From: Sandaracinaceae bacterium
GTDB lineage: Bacteria > Myxococcota_A > Polyangia > Polyangiales > JAFGIB01
Direction: 5' to 3'
Assembly: GCA_017881145.1 (NCBI GenBank)
Contig: JADGRG010000409.1
Span: forward strand, 1 to 13,276
DNA: 13,276 nucleotides
Below are positions 5,855-13,121 of this stretch, piece by piece; the stretch's first letter is position 1, and the number at the start of each line of letters is the position of its first letter. Position numbers and translations under genes: made by a program. Below the pieces are notes generated by a model that saw nothing but the letters and a program-made list of their open reading frames with translations, had not been told where the DNA came from and did not search any database.

Positions 5855-7594
5855 ATGAAGAAGAACACGACCTGGTTCTACCTATTCGTCCTCGGAGTTG
5901 CTTTGGCGGCGCCACGCCTGATGCAGCGCGCGAACTCCGCCAAGGAGGCCACCGCGGCCAAGCATGCTGCGAGCCCAGCATCCAAGTCTGGCCCGGCTCA
6001 GCCCGCGACCATCTCGAGCGCGCCTGCGTCCGCTCCGCAGCTGGCGCTGCCCGAGCAGATCGCCACGCTCTCGACGGCGCTCTTTCGCGCGCGCATCTCC
6101 AGCCTCAACGGTGGGCTCCAGAGCTTCGAGCTGCTTGATCCGCGCTTTCAGGCCGACGGCAAGCCGCTTCAGATGGTCACCACCAGCAAGCCTGCGTATT
6201 ACCCGCTCGGGCTGCGGATCGACGGCACGGTGCTCGACACCGCGTCGGGCTGGCGGATGCAGCAGCTCTCCGAGCAGCGCGTGCGTTTCCACTTGGATGG
6301 CGACGGTCTCGGCGTCGAGCGCAAGCTCGAAGCAGGCGCGGGCCCCTACCAGGTCTGGGTCACCACCACGATCCAGAATCGCGGCACGACGCCGCGCAAG
6401 CTGACCATCTCCGAGACCACGTTCCACTACGTGGCGCGCAAGGCTGAGAGCGGCGGCATCCCGTTTCTGCCAGCGCGTTCGAGCGCAATCAGCAATGGGC
6501 TCTGCCATCACGGCGACGACTTCGAGCGGCTCGACGGCAAGAAGCTGCAGGAGCCGAAGAGCTGGTCCGGCATCGTCCGTTACGCCGGCATCGACAACGT
6601 CTACTTCCTGAACGCCATCGTAGCGGCGGACAAGAACGCAGACGGCTGTGCGCTCGAGTCCTCGAGTCGCGGCACGGACGCAGACAATAAGCCCATCGGC
6701 ACGCTCTTTTCGGCGCGCCTCTCGCACGCGCCGATCGTGCTCGGGCCGTCCGAGAGCAAGACCGTTCGCGTGCTGGCCTACCTCGGCCCCAAGACGCCGC
6801 AGGAGCTAGCGCGCGCCGGGCACGAGCTGCACGAGGCCATCAACTCGGGCTTCTTCACCGCGGTGGCCGATGTCCTCACCCAGCTCTTGAGCATGATTCA
6901 TGGGGTGGTGGGCAACTGGGGTGTCGCCATCATCCTGCTCACTTTCCTGGTCAAGCTCGTCCTCTATCCGCTGACGCACAAGCAGATGGAGTCGATGGCG
7001 AAGATGAAGGAGCTCAAGCCGGAGATGGACCGGATCAACGAGCTCTACGCCGATGACCGCGAGAAGAAGGGCGCGGCGGTCATGGAGCTCTACCGCAAGA
7101 AGGGCGTCAACCCGATGGCGGGCTGCCTTCCGGTGATCCTGCAGCTGCCGATCTGGTTTTCGCTCTACGCGTCGCTCTCGTCGAACATCCAGCTCTTCCA
7201 CGCGCCTTTTGCGCTCTGGTTTCGGGACCTCTCGTCACCGGATCCGTTCTTCGTATTGCCGCTTTGTCTCGGCGTCCTGATGTTCGTGCAGCAGAAGCTC
7301 GCGCCTCCGACCGGGTCCGACCCGATGCAGGCCAAGATGATGCTCTACATGATGCCGACCATGATCACGAGCTTCATGCTTTTCTTGCCAGCCGGTTTGT
7401 GTTTATACATGTTTACCAACTCTGCGCTGAGCATCTTGCAGCAGCGCGTCATCGAAGCCCGCCTGAAACAGAAACTAGTGAGCGCGACCGCCTTATCATC
7501 CACTTCCACGAAGGTCGCGCCTTCCGACGACGAAGCTCAGGCTGGCTCGAAATCCACTCCTGCCCAACGGAGGTTGCGTCGTGGTCGAAAGTAG
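5855..7594 (+). CDS. yidC: Membrane protein insertase YidC (Gram-negative type)
   Basis: A 579-residue Oxa1/YidC family insertase that places proteins in the inner membrane, alone or with SecYEG. MKKNTTWFYLFVLGVALAAP is the uncleaved first membrane segment. An Ala/Pro/Lys-rich linker follows, then a large periplasmic beta domain (about 60-320). The conserved five-helix insertase core runs from about 335 to 550. Its landmarks are LLTFLVKLVLYPLTHKQMES, MAKM.ELKPEM, GVNPMAGCLPVILQLPIWFS, APFALWFRDLSSPDPFF and DPMQAKMM. K367 lies where E. coli has the functionally important R366, a conservative change that keeps the charge in the groove. The C-terminal tail is basic (RRLRRGRK), as expected for ribosome contact. 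ATG 5855 is preferred because the longer frame to 5792 only re-reads yidD. It overlaps the jag start by 14 bases. The periplasmic domain marks the organism as Gram-negative. Confidence 0.97.
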   Translation: MKKNTTWFYLFVLGVALAAPRLMQRANSAKEATAAKHAASPASKSGPAQPATISSAPASAPQLALPEQIATLSTALFRARISSLNGGLQSFELLDPRFQADGKPLQMVTTSKPAYYPLGLRIDGTVLDTASGWRMQQLSEQRVRFHLDGDGLGVERKLEAGAGPYQVWVTTTIQNRGTTPRKLTISETTFHYVARKAESGGIPFLPARSSAISNGLCHHGDDFERLDGKKLQEPKSWSGIVRYAGIDNVYFLNAIVAADKNADGCALESSSRGTDADNKPIGTLFSARLSHAPIVLGPSESKTVRVLAYLGPKTPQELARAGHELHEAINSGFFTAVADVLTQLLSMIHGVVGNWGVAIILLTFLVKLVLYPLTHKQMESMAKMKELKPEMDRINELYADDREKKGAAVMELYRKKGVNPMAGCLPVILQLPIWFSLYASLSSNIQLFHAPFALWFRDLSSPDPFFVLPLCLGVLMFVQQKLAPPTGSDPMQAKMMLYMMPTMITSFMLFLPAGLCLYMFTNSALSILQQRVIEARLKQKLVSATALSSTSTKVAPSDDEAQAGSKSTPAQRRLRRGRK

Positions 7595-8207
7595 GAACCC
7601 TAACGAGCTCGACGGAGCCCTTTTTCTCGACGACAGCGACGAGGGAAGCGAGAACGAAAACGCGGCGCCGCGCGAGCGCAGCGACAGCGCCAGAGGACCG
7701 CGCGAAGACCTGCGCGAAGATGGAAAGGCCGAGCTCTCCTGCGAGATGTTGGTCGAGATCCTCAAGCGCATGGGTCTCAACGTCGACGTGAAGATTCGCC
7801 AGGACGACGAGGAAGTCGTGCTCGACGTCACCGGCGAAGAGACCGGTCGGGTGATCGGCAAGAAAGGCCAGACCCTCGACGCGTTGCAGTTCCTGATCAA
7901 CAAGATCGTGAACCGCTTCCCGGAGAGCCGGCGCCACATCGTGCTCGACTCCGGCGACTATCGCTTGCGTCGCGAAAACGGTCTGGTGTCGATGGCTCGT
8001 CGCGAGGCCAAGCGTGCGGTGCAGCAGAGTCGCATCATCACGCTCGAGCCAATGTCCCCGCGCGACCGTCGCGTCATCCACCTCTCGCTCGCCAAGTTCC
8101 CGGGTGTGAGCACGCGCTCCGACGGTCAGGGCTCCGAGCGCCGGGTTCGCATCATTCCTGCTCGCCAAGGCCGTTCCGACCGCCAAGCGCGCCGTCCACC
8201 GCAGTAG
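7581..8207 (+). CDS. jag: Jag / KhpB-type KH and R3H RNA-binding protein
   Basis: A 208-residue RNA-binding protein of the SpoIIIJ-associated (Jag/KhpB/EloR) family. Residues 1-50 are acidic and probably disordered, and the family's separate Jag-N domain is not visible. A KH domain follows, with its GxxG loop as GKKG at 93-96 inside GRVIGKKGQTLDALQFLINK. The R3H domain comes next, with SPRDRRVIHLSLAKFPGVST, which includes the Arg-x3-His core. A basic tail ends the protein. Family members bind RNA and are linked to cell-division or cell-elongation control in Firmicutes; the role in this lineage is less known. The start is GTG 7581, set by GGAGG at 7569-7573, 7 bases upstream. It overlaps the end of yidC, a sign of coupling. 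It is the last gene of the cluster and faces rsmG. Confidence 0.93.
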   Translation: MVESRNPNELDGALFLDDSDEGSENENAAPRERSDSARGPREDLREDGKAELSCEMLVEILKRMGLNVDVKIRQDDEEVVLDVTGEETGRVIGKKGQTLDALQFLINKIVNRFPESRRHIVLDSGDYRLRRENGLVSMARREAKRAVQQSRIITLEPMSPRDRRVIHLSLAKFPGVSTRSDGQGSERRVRIIPARQGRSDRQARRPPQ

Positions 8208-8278
8208 CCGAAAGCGTCGAGCCTCCGCTTACGGCGTTTGCGGACCTTCGGTGGGACCAGCAGCGCTGCGCGTGCGTA

Positions 8279-8311
8279 GCGCGAGCGCTCGCTCTTCCGA
8301 GACGCTCGCGC
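8279..8311. terminator. Strong hairpin between convergent jag and rsmG
   Basis: GCGCGAGCG (8279-8287) pairs perfectly with CGCTCGCGC (8303-8311). CTCG (8288-8291) extends the stem with CGAG (8298-8301). This gives 13 pairs with one bulged A and a 6-base loop. It lies in the 111-bp gap between two convergent genes, where a bidirectional transcription stop is expected. There is no U-tract on either strand, so it may instead act as an RNA 3'-end stabiliser. Confidence 0.5.
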
Positions 8312-8318
8312 TCACGCC

Positions 8319-8966
8319 TCAGCTCGGCGCATACACCGCGATGCAACGCTCGGCGGCATTGCTCGGCAGCCGATAGCGCGTAACGTGTGCGAGATGCGTG
8401 TCGGAAGGCGGCTGCGGAGGTTCTTGTGCCGCCAGTAGTACCAGCGTTCGGCGGGCGAGCTTGGCTCCGAGCTCTAGCCAGAGGGGCGGTGCGAAGGTCG
8501 CTCGCGACATGGCTACGTCGAAGGGCGCGCCCGCTACCGCTGGTGTCGCTTCATCGAGCTTTGCTTCCAGCACCAGCGCGCGGCTGACCAGGCCCAGTGA
8601 GCCGAGCGCCGTGCGCAGGAACGCCACGCGCTTGCGCAAGGGTTCGACCAGTAAGGCGGACAGGTCCGGCCGCAAGAGCAGCACGGGCAGGGCAGGAGCG
8701 CCCGCACCCGAGCCCACGTCGAGCAAGCGGCTGGCTTGGGGCACGAGCCTTGGATCGGCCAGCACCAGCGCATCGGCTAGCAGCACCTCGACCTGCGCTG
8801 CCGCGTCGCGCGCGCCGGTCAGGTCTAGCTTGCGGTTCCAGCTCGCGACCAGTTGCACGTAGCGCCCGAGCAACTCGACGGACTCGCTCGACACAGGCCG
8901 CTCCAGGGCTTGCGCCAGCGTCACGATGCGCTGCCGGTCTCTTGCGAGCTCGAAGTCTGTGCCCAT
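8319..8966 (-). CDS. rsmG: 16S rRNA (guanine-N7) methyltransferase RsmG
   Basis: A 215-residue protein of the RsmG (GidB) family. RsmG uses S-adenosylmethionine to methylate N7 of G527 (E. coli numbering) in the 530 loop of 16S rRNA; its loss gives low-level streptomycin resistance in several bacteria. The N-terminus has the family's WNRKLDLTGA (43-52). The SAM-binding glycine loop is DVGSGAGAP at 83-91, and LLVEPLRKRVAFLR follows as the second SAM strand and helix. DVAMSRATFAP keeps the conserved arginine. Length fits the family (about 200-215). ATG 8966 is chosen because upstream codons of the long open frame lie in the divergent gap and in the neighbour. In many bacteria rsmG lies with mnmE/mnmG or parAB near the origin. 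Here it sits next to jag but in convergent orientation. Confidence 0.93.
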   Translation of the reverse strand: MGTDFELARDRQRIVTLAQALERPVSSESVELLGRYVQLVASWNRKLDLTGARDAAAQVEVLLADALVLADPRLVPQASRLLDVGSGAGAPALPVLLLRPDLSALLVEPLRKRVAFLRTALGSLGLVSRALVLEAKLDEATPAVAGAPFDVAMSRATFAPPLWLELGAKLARRTLVLLAAQEPPQPPSDTHLAHVTRYRLPSNAAERCIAVYAPS

Positions 8967-9059
8967 GCTCGTGCTTGTATCGGCGCGGCTCGGCGCTGTC
9001 GAGTTGGCTTGGTTCGTCGATTCGTTGCGAGCCCAGCAAGTGCGCGCCAATCTCCGCGG

Positions 9060-10139
9060 ATGGAAGCTTCCGTGCCAGGACTCTCCGACACGCTGAGTGC
9101 GTTCTACGGCGCTCTGCCCCAGGGTGCCGTGGAGCAGATGAAAGGCGACGCCTCGACGCGTCGCTACTATCGCTTCCGCGCCGCACGGCCGCGTGAGCTG
9201 GCAGCGGGACAGCCAGCCTCTCTGATCGTCATGCGCCTGCCCGACGATCCCGACACCAGCCAGCCTGCCACGGCACAAGCACTTTCGTTTCTGGATGTGC
9301 AGCGTTGGCTTTCGTCCCGCGGCCTGCCGGTGCCTGCCGTCCACCACAGCGACCTCGGCCGAGGCTTGCTTCTGCTCGAAGACCTGGGCGACGAAACCTT
9401 CGAGGCGCGACTTCGCCAGACCACACGCAGTGCGTGGCCAGAGCGTTATGCACAAGCCATCGACTTGCTCGCGCACTTGCACGTGGCCTGCAAGCCACCG
9501 CACCAGCCGAGCGATTGCATCGCCTATGCGCGGCACTTCGATGCGGCGCTCTTGCGCTCGGAGCTTCATCATTTTCGAGAATGGGGGCTAGCAGCGCTCT
9601 ACGGTGCCCTGGCGCCGGAGCTGGGTGTGGCGCTCGATGCACACTTCGACGCGCTCACGGCGTCGATCGACGCGTTGCCGAAAGGCTTCGTGCATCGCGA
9701 CTATCAATCCAGGAATCTGATGTGGGCGCCGGGCGATCGCCTGACCCTGATCGACTTTCAGGATGCGTTCTTGGGACCCGCTCCTTACGACTTGGTCGCG
9801 CTGCTCTGTGATTCCTACGTGGAGCTCGACGCCGAGCTGCAGCTCGCGATGCTCGACCGTTACGCGACGCTTCGCGGCTTTGCGACCGGCGAGCGCGAGG
9901 CCCTGCAGCGCGGGTTCCATCTGATCGCGGTGCAGCGCAAGTTGAAGGATGCAGGCCGCTTCGTGTTCATCGACCGCGTGCGCAAGAACCCGGACTTCCT
10001 GCCGCACTATCCGCAGAGCCTGCGCTACGTCGGCCGCGCGCTCGCAGCATTGCCGGAGCTGCGGCCGCTGCAGGAGCTCTTGCTTCGCTCGGTGCCGGGC
10101 TTCCCAAACGATGCGGCGATCCCCAGATCGATTGGTTGA
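9060..10139 (+). CDS. amgK: AmgK-like N-acetylmuramate/N-acetylglucosamine kinase (APH fold)
   Basis: A 359-residue phosphotransferase of the aminoglycoside phosphotransferase (APH) fold. GDASTRRYYRF near residue 30 is the nucleotide-loop motif typical of the AmgK group (COG3178). LLLLEDLGDETF matches the hinge region. FVHRDYQSRNLM gives catalytic D214 and N219 (HRD at 212-214). IDFQDAFLGPAPYDLVALL gives metal-binding D232. The C-terminal VQRKLKDAGRF also follows the AmgK pattern. AmgK phosphorylates the anomeric carbon of MurNAc or GlcNAc, feeding recycled wall sugars to UDP-MurNAc through MurU. The usual partner murU is not in this window. ATG 9060 fits the family start, although no clear Shine-Dalgarno sequence is seen. 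It is divergent from rsmG (93-bp gap) and followed by a small terminator. Family membership is firm; the precise sugar substrate is inferred. Confidence 0.8.
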   Translation: MEASVPGLSDTLSAFYGALPQGAVEQMKGDASTRRYYRFRAARPRELAAGQPASLIVMRLPDDPDTSQPATAQALSFLDVQRWLSSRGLPVPAVHHSDLGRGLLLLEDLGDETFEARLRQTTRSAWPERYAQAIDLLAHLHVACKPPHQPSDCIAYARHFDAALLRSELHHFREWGLAALYGALAPELGVALDAHFDALTASIDALPKGFVHRDYQSRNLMWAPGDRLTLIDFQDAFLGPAPYDLVALLCDSYVELDAELQLAMLDRYATLRGFATGEREALQRGFHLIAVQRKLKDAGRFVFIDRVRKNPDFLPHYPQSLRYVGRALAALPELRPLQELLLRSVPGFPNDAAIPRSIG

Positions 10140-10231
10140 TGGGCGAAACCGTCACGTGAGGCACGCAGGCTCGCCACACCCAGCGTGCGATATTCCGGCA
10201 CACGCACGCACACCCAGAGGCCGGGAATAGT

Positions 10232-10250
10232 CCGCCCTCCGGGTGGTTTT
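10232..10250 (+). terminator. Intrinsic terminator after the AmgK-like gene
   Basis: CCGCCC (10232-10237) pairs with GGGTGG (10241-10246) through a 3-base loop. It forms six pairs including one G-U and is followed at once by TTTT. It sits 93 bp after the kinase stop and just before the next gene. The T-tract is short, so efficiency is uncertain. Confidence 0.55.
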
Positions 10251-10296
10251 CCAGGGACTTGCCCTCGCGAGTCCGGCTAGTAGACTCCCCGCCTTC

Positions 10297-10803
10297 ATGA
10301 GCCGCCACGCCGTCGCTGCTGCTCTGCTCGTGCTGCTTGTCGCTTTGGCCGACGAGGCGTGGGCGCTTGCGCCGGCAGCAGCTTCGCCCGAGCTAGGCAG
10401 GAGCGGCAGCGCCGAGACGAAGGCTGAGGCCAAGCCGCATGGCGTCCAACCGGCTCTCGCAGCAGCTCGTGGATCGCTGCCGAGCATGTGCGCGGAACAA
10501 CCGGCACCCGTCTCCGCGCGTGTCTCGGCACGAGTGCTGCGCGAGCTCGGGCTCATCGACGACGGTTCAGTGCCGTGGTGCATCACGCCCGACGACGCGC
10601 GCTGCTCTCCGATGCACGAGAGTGGAGCGCCGTCCGGAGCGCACGCAGACGCCAAGCTCTCTTCGGTCGCGGGTATTTCGTTTTCGGTGCCGCGCCCGAG
10701 CGAGACCGATGCCCACTTGCTAGCTCCACCCCGCGGCGCGCCGCGCGAAGCTGCACGGATGCGTCTCGAACGCCCGCCTCGCGTGGGTCGGCAAGCGGTC
10801 TGA
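10297..10803 (+). CDS. Small exported protein of unknown function, three cysteines
   Basis: I do not recognise this 168-residue protein. Its start, MSRHAVAAALLVLLVALADE, continues with AWALA and looks like a Sec signal peptide with likely cleavage after A25 (A-L-A site). The mature part is rich in Ala, Pro, Ser and Arg, with little predicted order. It has exactly three cysteines, at 65, 95 and 103, clustered in the middle around MCAEQ, PWCITPDD and ARCSPMH. No membrane segment follows the signal. ATG 10297 is preferred because it starts the signal sequence; a longer frame from 10243 would overlap the terminator. It lies 119 bp before the triple-DsbA gene on the same strand. A periplasmic protein with cysteines beside a thiol oxidoreductase could be its substrate, but that is only contextual. 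The coding call rests on the signal peptide and GC-rich codon pattern. Confidence 0.6.
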   Translation: MSRHAVAAALLVLLVALADEAWALAPAAASPELGRSGSAETKAEAKPHGVQPALAAARGSLPSMCAEQPAPVSARVSARVLRELGLIDDGSVPWCITPDDARCSPMHESGAPSGAHADAKLSSVAGISFSVPRPSETDAHLLAPPRGAPREAARMRLERPPRVGRQAV

Positions 10804-10816
10804 CCTGACAGTCAGG
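10804..10816. promoter_or_regulatory. 13-bp perfect palindrome, possible operator
   Basis: CCTGAC (10804-10809) and GTCAGG (10811-10816) form a perfect inverted repeat around a single central A. It begins right after the stop codon of the small exported protein and about 107 bp before the triple-DsbA start. The one-base spacer suits a dimeric DNA-binding protein better than an RNA hairpin. TCTAAT at 10843-10848 could be a -10 element (5 of 6 matches) for the next gene, but I see no good -35. Confidence 0.3.
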
Positions 10817-10922
10817 CTGCCTGCCTCACGACACCCGATCAATCTAATCGTTTCAAGACCTAAACGGCGGCTCGCTCGCGACGACGGTGTTCGCGCGTGC
10901 GGGTGCATCAGGAGACATTGTC

Positions 10923-12944
10923 ATGAGTAAAGGTTCAGCACTCGTTTCGATATTATTTGCGTTCTTCTGCGGGCTCGTCATCGGCAACATCACCACCACC
11001 GGTAAGGGTGGGCAAGAGGCGACAGCGGAGAAGGTAGAAGGCGCAGCCGCCGCTGGCGCGGACGCCAAGCAGGACGACGGCATCGAGCGCTATCAGGTGC
11101 CCGTCACCGCAGCGCAGCCTGTCAAAGGCCCCGCAGACGCGCTGGTCACGATCGTGGCGGTCAGCGACTTCCAGTGCCCGTTCTGTAGCCGCGTGGAGCC
11201 GACCATCACGCAGCTCATGCAGGACTACAAGGGCAAGCTGCGCGTGGTGTGGCGCAACAATCCCTTGCCCTTCCACCAGAACGCCATGCCCGCTGCCGAG
11301 GCTTCGATGGAAGCCATGGCGCAAGGCGGTAGCGACAAGTTCTGGCAGATGCACGACAAGCTCTTCGCCAACCAGCAGGCGATCGAGCGCACCAACCTGG
11401 AGACCTACGCCACCGAGCTCGGCCTCGATCTGACCAAGTTCAAGGCGGCCCTCGACTCGCATGCGCATCAGGCGAAGATCCAGGCGGACCAGGCTCTGGC
11501 CACCCGCATCGGCGCGCGCGGCACACCGGCGTTCTTCATCAACGGCCGCTTCCTCTCGGGTGCGCAGCCGGTCGAGCGCTTCAAGGAGGTCATCGACGAC
11601 GAGCTCAAGCGCGCCGACAAGCTGACCAAGAGCGGCGTCTCGAAGGCTCAGATCTACGCCACGCTCACCAAGAACGGCCTGACGGCTGCCAAGGCCGAAG
11701 CGCCCGCCAAGCCGGAGGCGCCGCGTCGCCAGCCGGACCCCAAGGCCGTCTACAAGGTTCCCGTCGGCACGTCGCCGGCCAAGGGTCCCGCGGACGCGCT
11801 GGTCACGATCGTGGAGTTCAGCGACTTCCAGTGCCCGTTCTGCAGCCGCGTCGAAGCGACGGTCAAGCAGGTCGTGGACACCTACGGCAAGGATGTGCGC
11901 GTGGTGTTCAAGCAGAACCCGCTGCCCTTCCACCAGAACGCAGGTCCCGCGGCCGAGTTCTCGATGGCAGCCAACGATGAAGGCAAGTTCTGGCAGGCGC
12001 ATGAGAAGCTCTTCGCCAACCAGCAAGCGCTGGAGCGCGCGAACCTCGAGACCTACGCCAAGGACCTCGGCTTGAACGTCGCCAAGGTGAAGGCCGCGCT
12101 CGATAGCAACAAGCACAAGGTGCAGGTTGATGCCGATCAGGCGCTGGCGCGTGGCCTCGGCGCTGCCGGCACGCCCTCGTTCTTCATCAACGGTCGCAGC
12201 CTGCGCGGTGCGCAACCCTTCGAGGCCTTCAAGGCCGTGATCGACGAAGAGCTCGCCAAGGCCAAGCAGCTGGTGGCGGCGGGCACGCCCAAGGGTCAGC
12301 TCTACGCCAAGATCATCGAGAACGGCGCCAGCGAGCCGAAGTTCATCGATGCCCCGAACGCAGCGGCACCGGCGGCTGCGCCTGCCGAGCCCGACGCCGA
12401 CAAGGTCTATCAGATCGCGCCGGCAGCCAAGGCGCCCGTCAAGGGCAACCCGAACGCCAAGGTCGTCATCCAACAGTTCAGCGACTTCCAGTGTCCGTTC
12501 TGCAGCCGCGTCGAGCCGACCGTGAAGCAGATCATCGACACCTACGGCGCGAAGGTGAAGGTCATCTGGCGCAACTACCCGCTGCCCTTCCACCAGAACG
12601 CCATGCCCGCGGCTGAAGCTTCGATCGAGGTCTTCGAGCAGGGCGGCAGCGAGAAGTTCTGGCGCTTCCACGAGAAGCTCTTCGCCAACCAGCAGGCGCT
12701 CACGCGTGCGGACCTCGAGAAGTACGCCGAGGAGGTTGGTGGCATCAACATGGCCAAGTTCAAAGCTGCTCTCGACAGCAACAAGAACAAGGCTGCCGCA
12801 CAGGCCGACATCAATGCGGTCGAGAAGTCCGGCGCGCGCATCGGCACGCCCTCTTTCTTCATCAATGGCAAGCTGCTGCAAGGCGCCCAGCCTTTCGAGG
12901 CCTTCAAGGCCGCGATCGACAAGGCGGTTGCCGAAGCCAAGTGA
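10923..12944 (+). CDS. Membrane-anchored protein with three tandem DsbA-like thioredoxin domains
   Basis: A 673-residue envelope protein. Residues about 6-21 form one hydrophobic segment, probably an uncleaved anchor (C16 lacks a proper lipobox). Three DsbA/Thioredoxin_4-type domains follow. Each has SDFQCPFCSRVE (active-site cysteines 85/88, 304/307 and 524/527), PLPFHQNA, KLFANQQA, and a cis-proline loop in GTP[AS]FFING (P202, P418, P643). Spacing between units is 219 and 220 residues. All three keep their catalytic pairs, so the protein is predicted to oxidise or shuffle disulfides, or reduce thiols, in the periplasm. Ala/Pro/Lys-rich linkers join the domains. DsbA proteins usually have one such domain. 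AGGAG at 10910-10914, 8 bases before ATG 10923, fixes the start; a GTG at 10887 would precede it. The first codons are oddly AT-rich (ATA, TTA, TTT at codons 10-12). It ends before a strong terminator. No DsbB-like partner is in the window. Confidence 0.9.
   Translation: MSKGSALVSILFAFFCGLVIGNITTTGKGGQEATAEKVEGAAAAGADAKQDDGIERYQVPVTAAQPVKGPADALVTIVAVSDFQCPFCSRVEPTITQLMQDYKGKLRVVWRNNPLPFHQNAMPAAEASMEAMAQGGSDKFWQMHDKLFANQQAIERTNLETYATELGLDLTKFKAALDSHAHQAKIQADQALATRIGARGTPAFFINGRFLSGAQPVERFKEVIDDELKRADKLTKSGVSKAQIYATLTKNGLTAAKAEAPAKPEAPRRQPDPKAVYKVPVGTSPAKGPADALVTIVEFSDFQCPFCSRVEATVKQVVDTYGKDVRVVFKQNPLPFHQNAGPAAEFSMAANDEGKFWQAHEKLFANQQALERANLETYAKDLGLNVAKVKAALDSNKHKVQVDADQALARGLGAAGTPSFFINGRSLRGAQPFEAFKAVIDEELAKAKQLVAAGTPKGQLYAKIIENGASEPKFIDAPNAAAPAAAPAEPDADKVYQIAPAAKAPVKGNPNAKVVIQQFSDFQCPFCSRVEPTVKQIIDTYGAKVKVIWRNYPLPFHQNAMPAAEASIEVFEQGGSEKFWRFHEKLFANQQALTRADLEKYAEEVGGINMAKFKAALDSNKNKAAAQADINAVEKSGARIGTPSFFINGKLLQGAQPFEAFKAAIDKAVAEAK
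11124..12944 (+). repeat. Three tandem ~660-bp internal repeats (DsbA units)
   Basis: Units begin at about 11124, 11781 and 12441, each opening with codons for KG(P/N) and ending just after the IDDEL, IDEEL or IDKAV helix. The spacings of 657 and 660 bp are whole codons. Long stretches are nearly identical in DNA, notably around the CPFC active site and the CTTCCACCAGAACGC block. This indicates duplication within the gene, and gene conversion may keep the copies alike. Unit 2 lacks a few residues after its HQNA motif. Confidence 0.85.
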
Positions 12945-12997
12945 CGATGGCCGCGGTGAAGTGCTAGCCAGCGTTCACAGCGTCTGACACCTCGCAA

Positions 12998-13026
12998 GCG
13001 GGGGGCCCCAACGGGTCCCCCGTTTT
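12998..13026 (+). terminator. Strong intrinsic terminator after the triple-DsbA gene
   Basis: A 10-bp GC-rich stem pairs 12999-13008 with 13013-13022 (one G-U) through a CAAC loop and is followed by TTTT (13023-13026). It lies 54 bp after the stop codon. GCAA upstream and TTGC downstream can extend the stem. This is the clearest terminator in the window and separates the DsbA gene from the lipoprotein gene. Confidence 0.85.
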
Positions 13027-13121
13027 GCATTGGGCCGCTCGTCGGACTCCGCACGCTCTGCGCAGCTCCTTACACGGTTGCGCGCCGCCTCGGGTCATGG
13101 AAGCGTGAGCTTGAGGTGCAC

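Noticed and set aside
6953..6955. Loss of the key YidC groove arginine
   Set aside because: The position holds lysine (K367), a conservative change that keeps the positive charge, so I do not treat it as inactivation.
7491..7506. A TTATCATCCAC string resembling a DnaA box
   Set aside because: It differs from TTATCCACA by an insertion, is single, and lies inside the yidC coding region. I saw no cluster of boxes, so no origin is called.
8853..9059. A 69-residue N-terminal extension of the AmgK-like kinase
   Set aside because: It overlaps the start of rsmG on the other strand and adds sequence unlike the family; ATG 9060 fits better.
10953..12881. A 642-residue open frame on the minus strand opposite the triple-DsbA gene
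   Set aside because: It is a mirror of GC-rich codon bias. Its repeats simply reflect the DsbA repeats, it has no recognisable motif, and the plus-strand gene is strongly supported.
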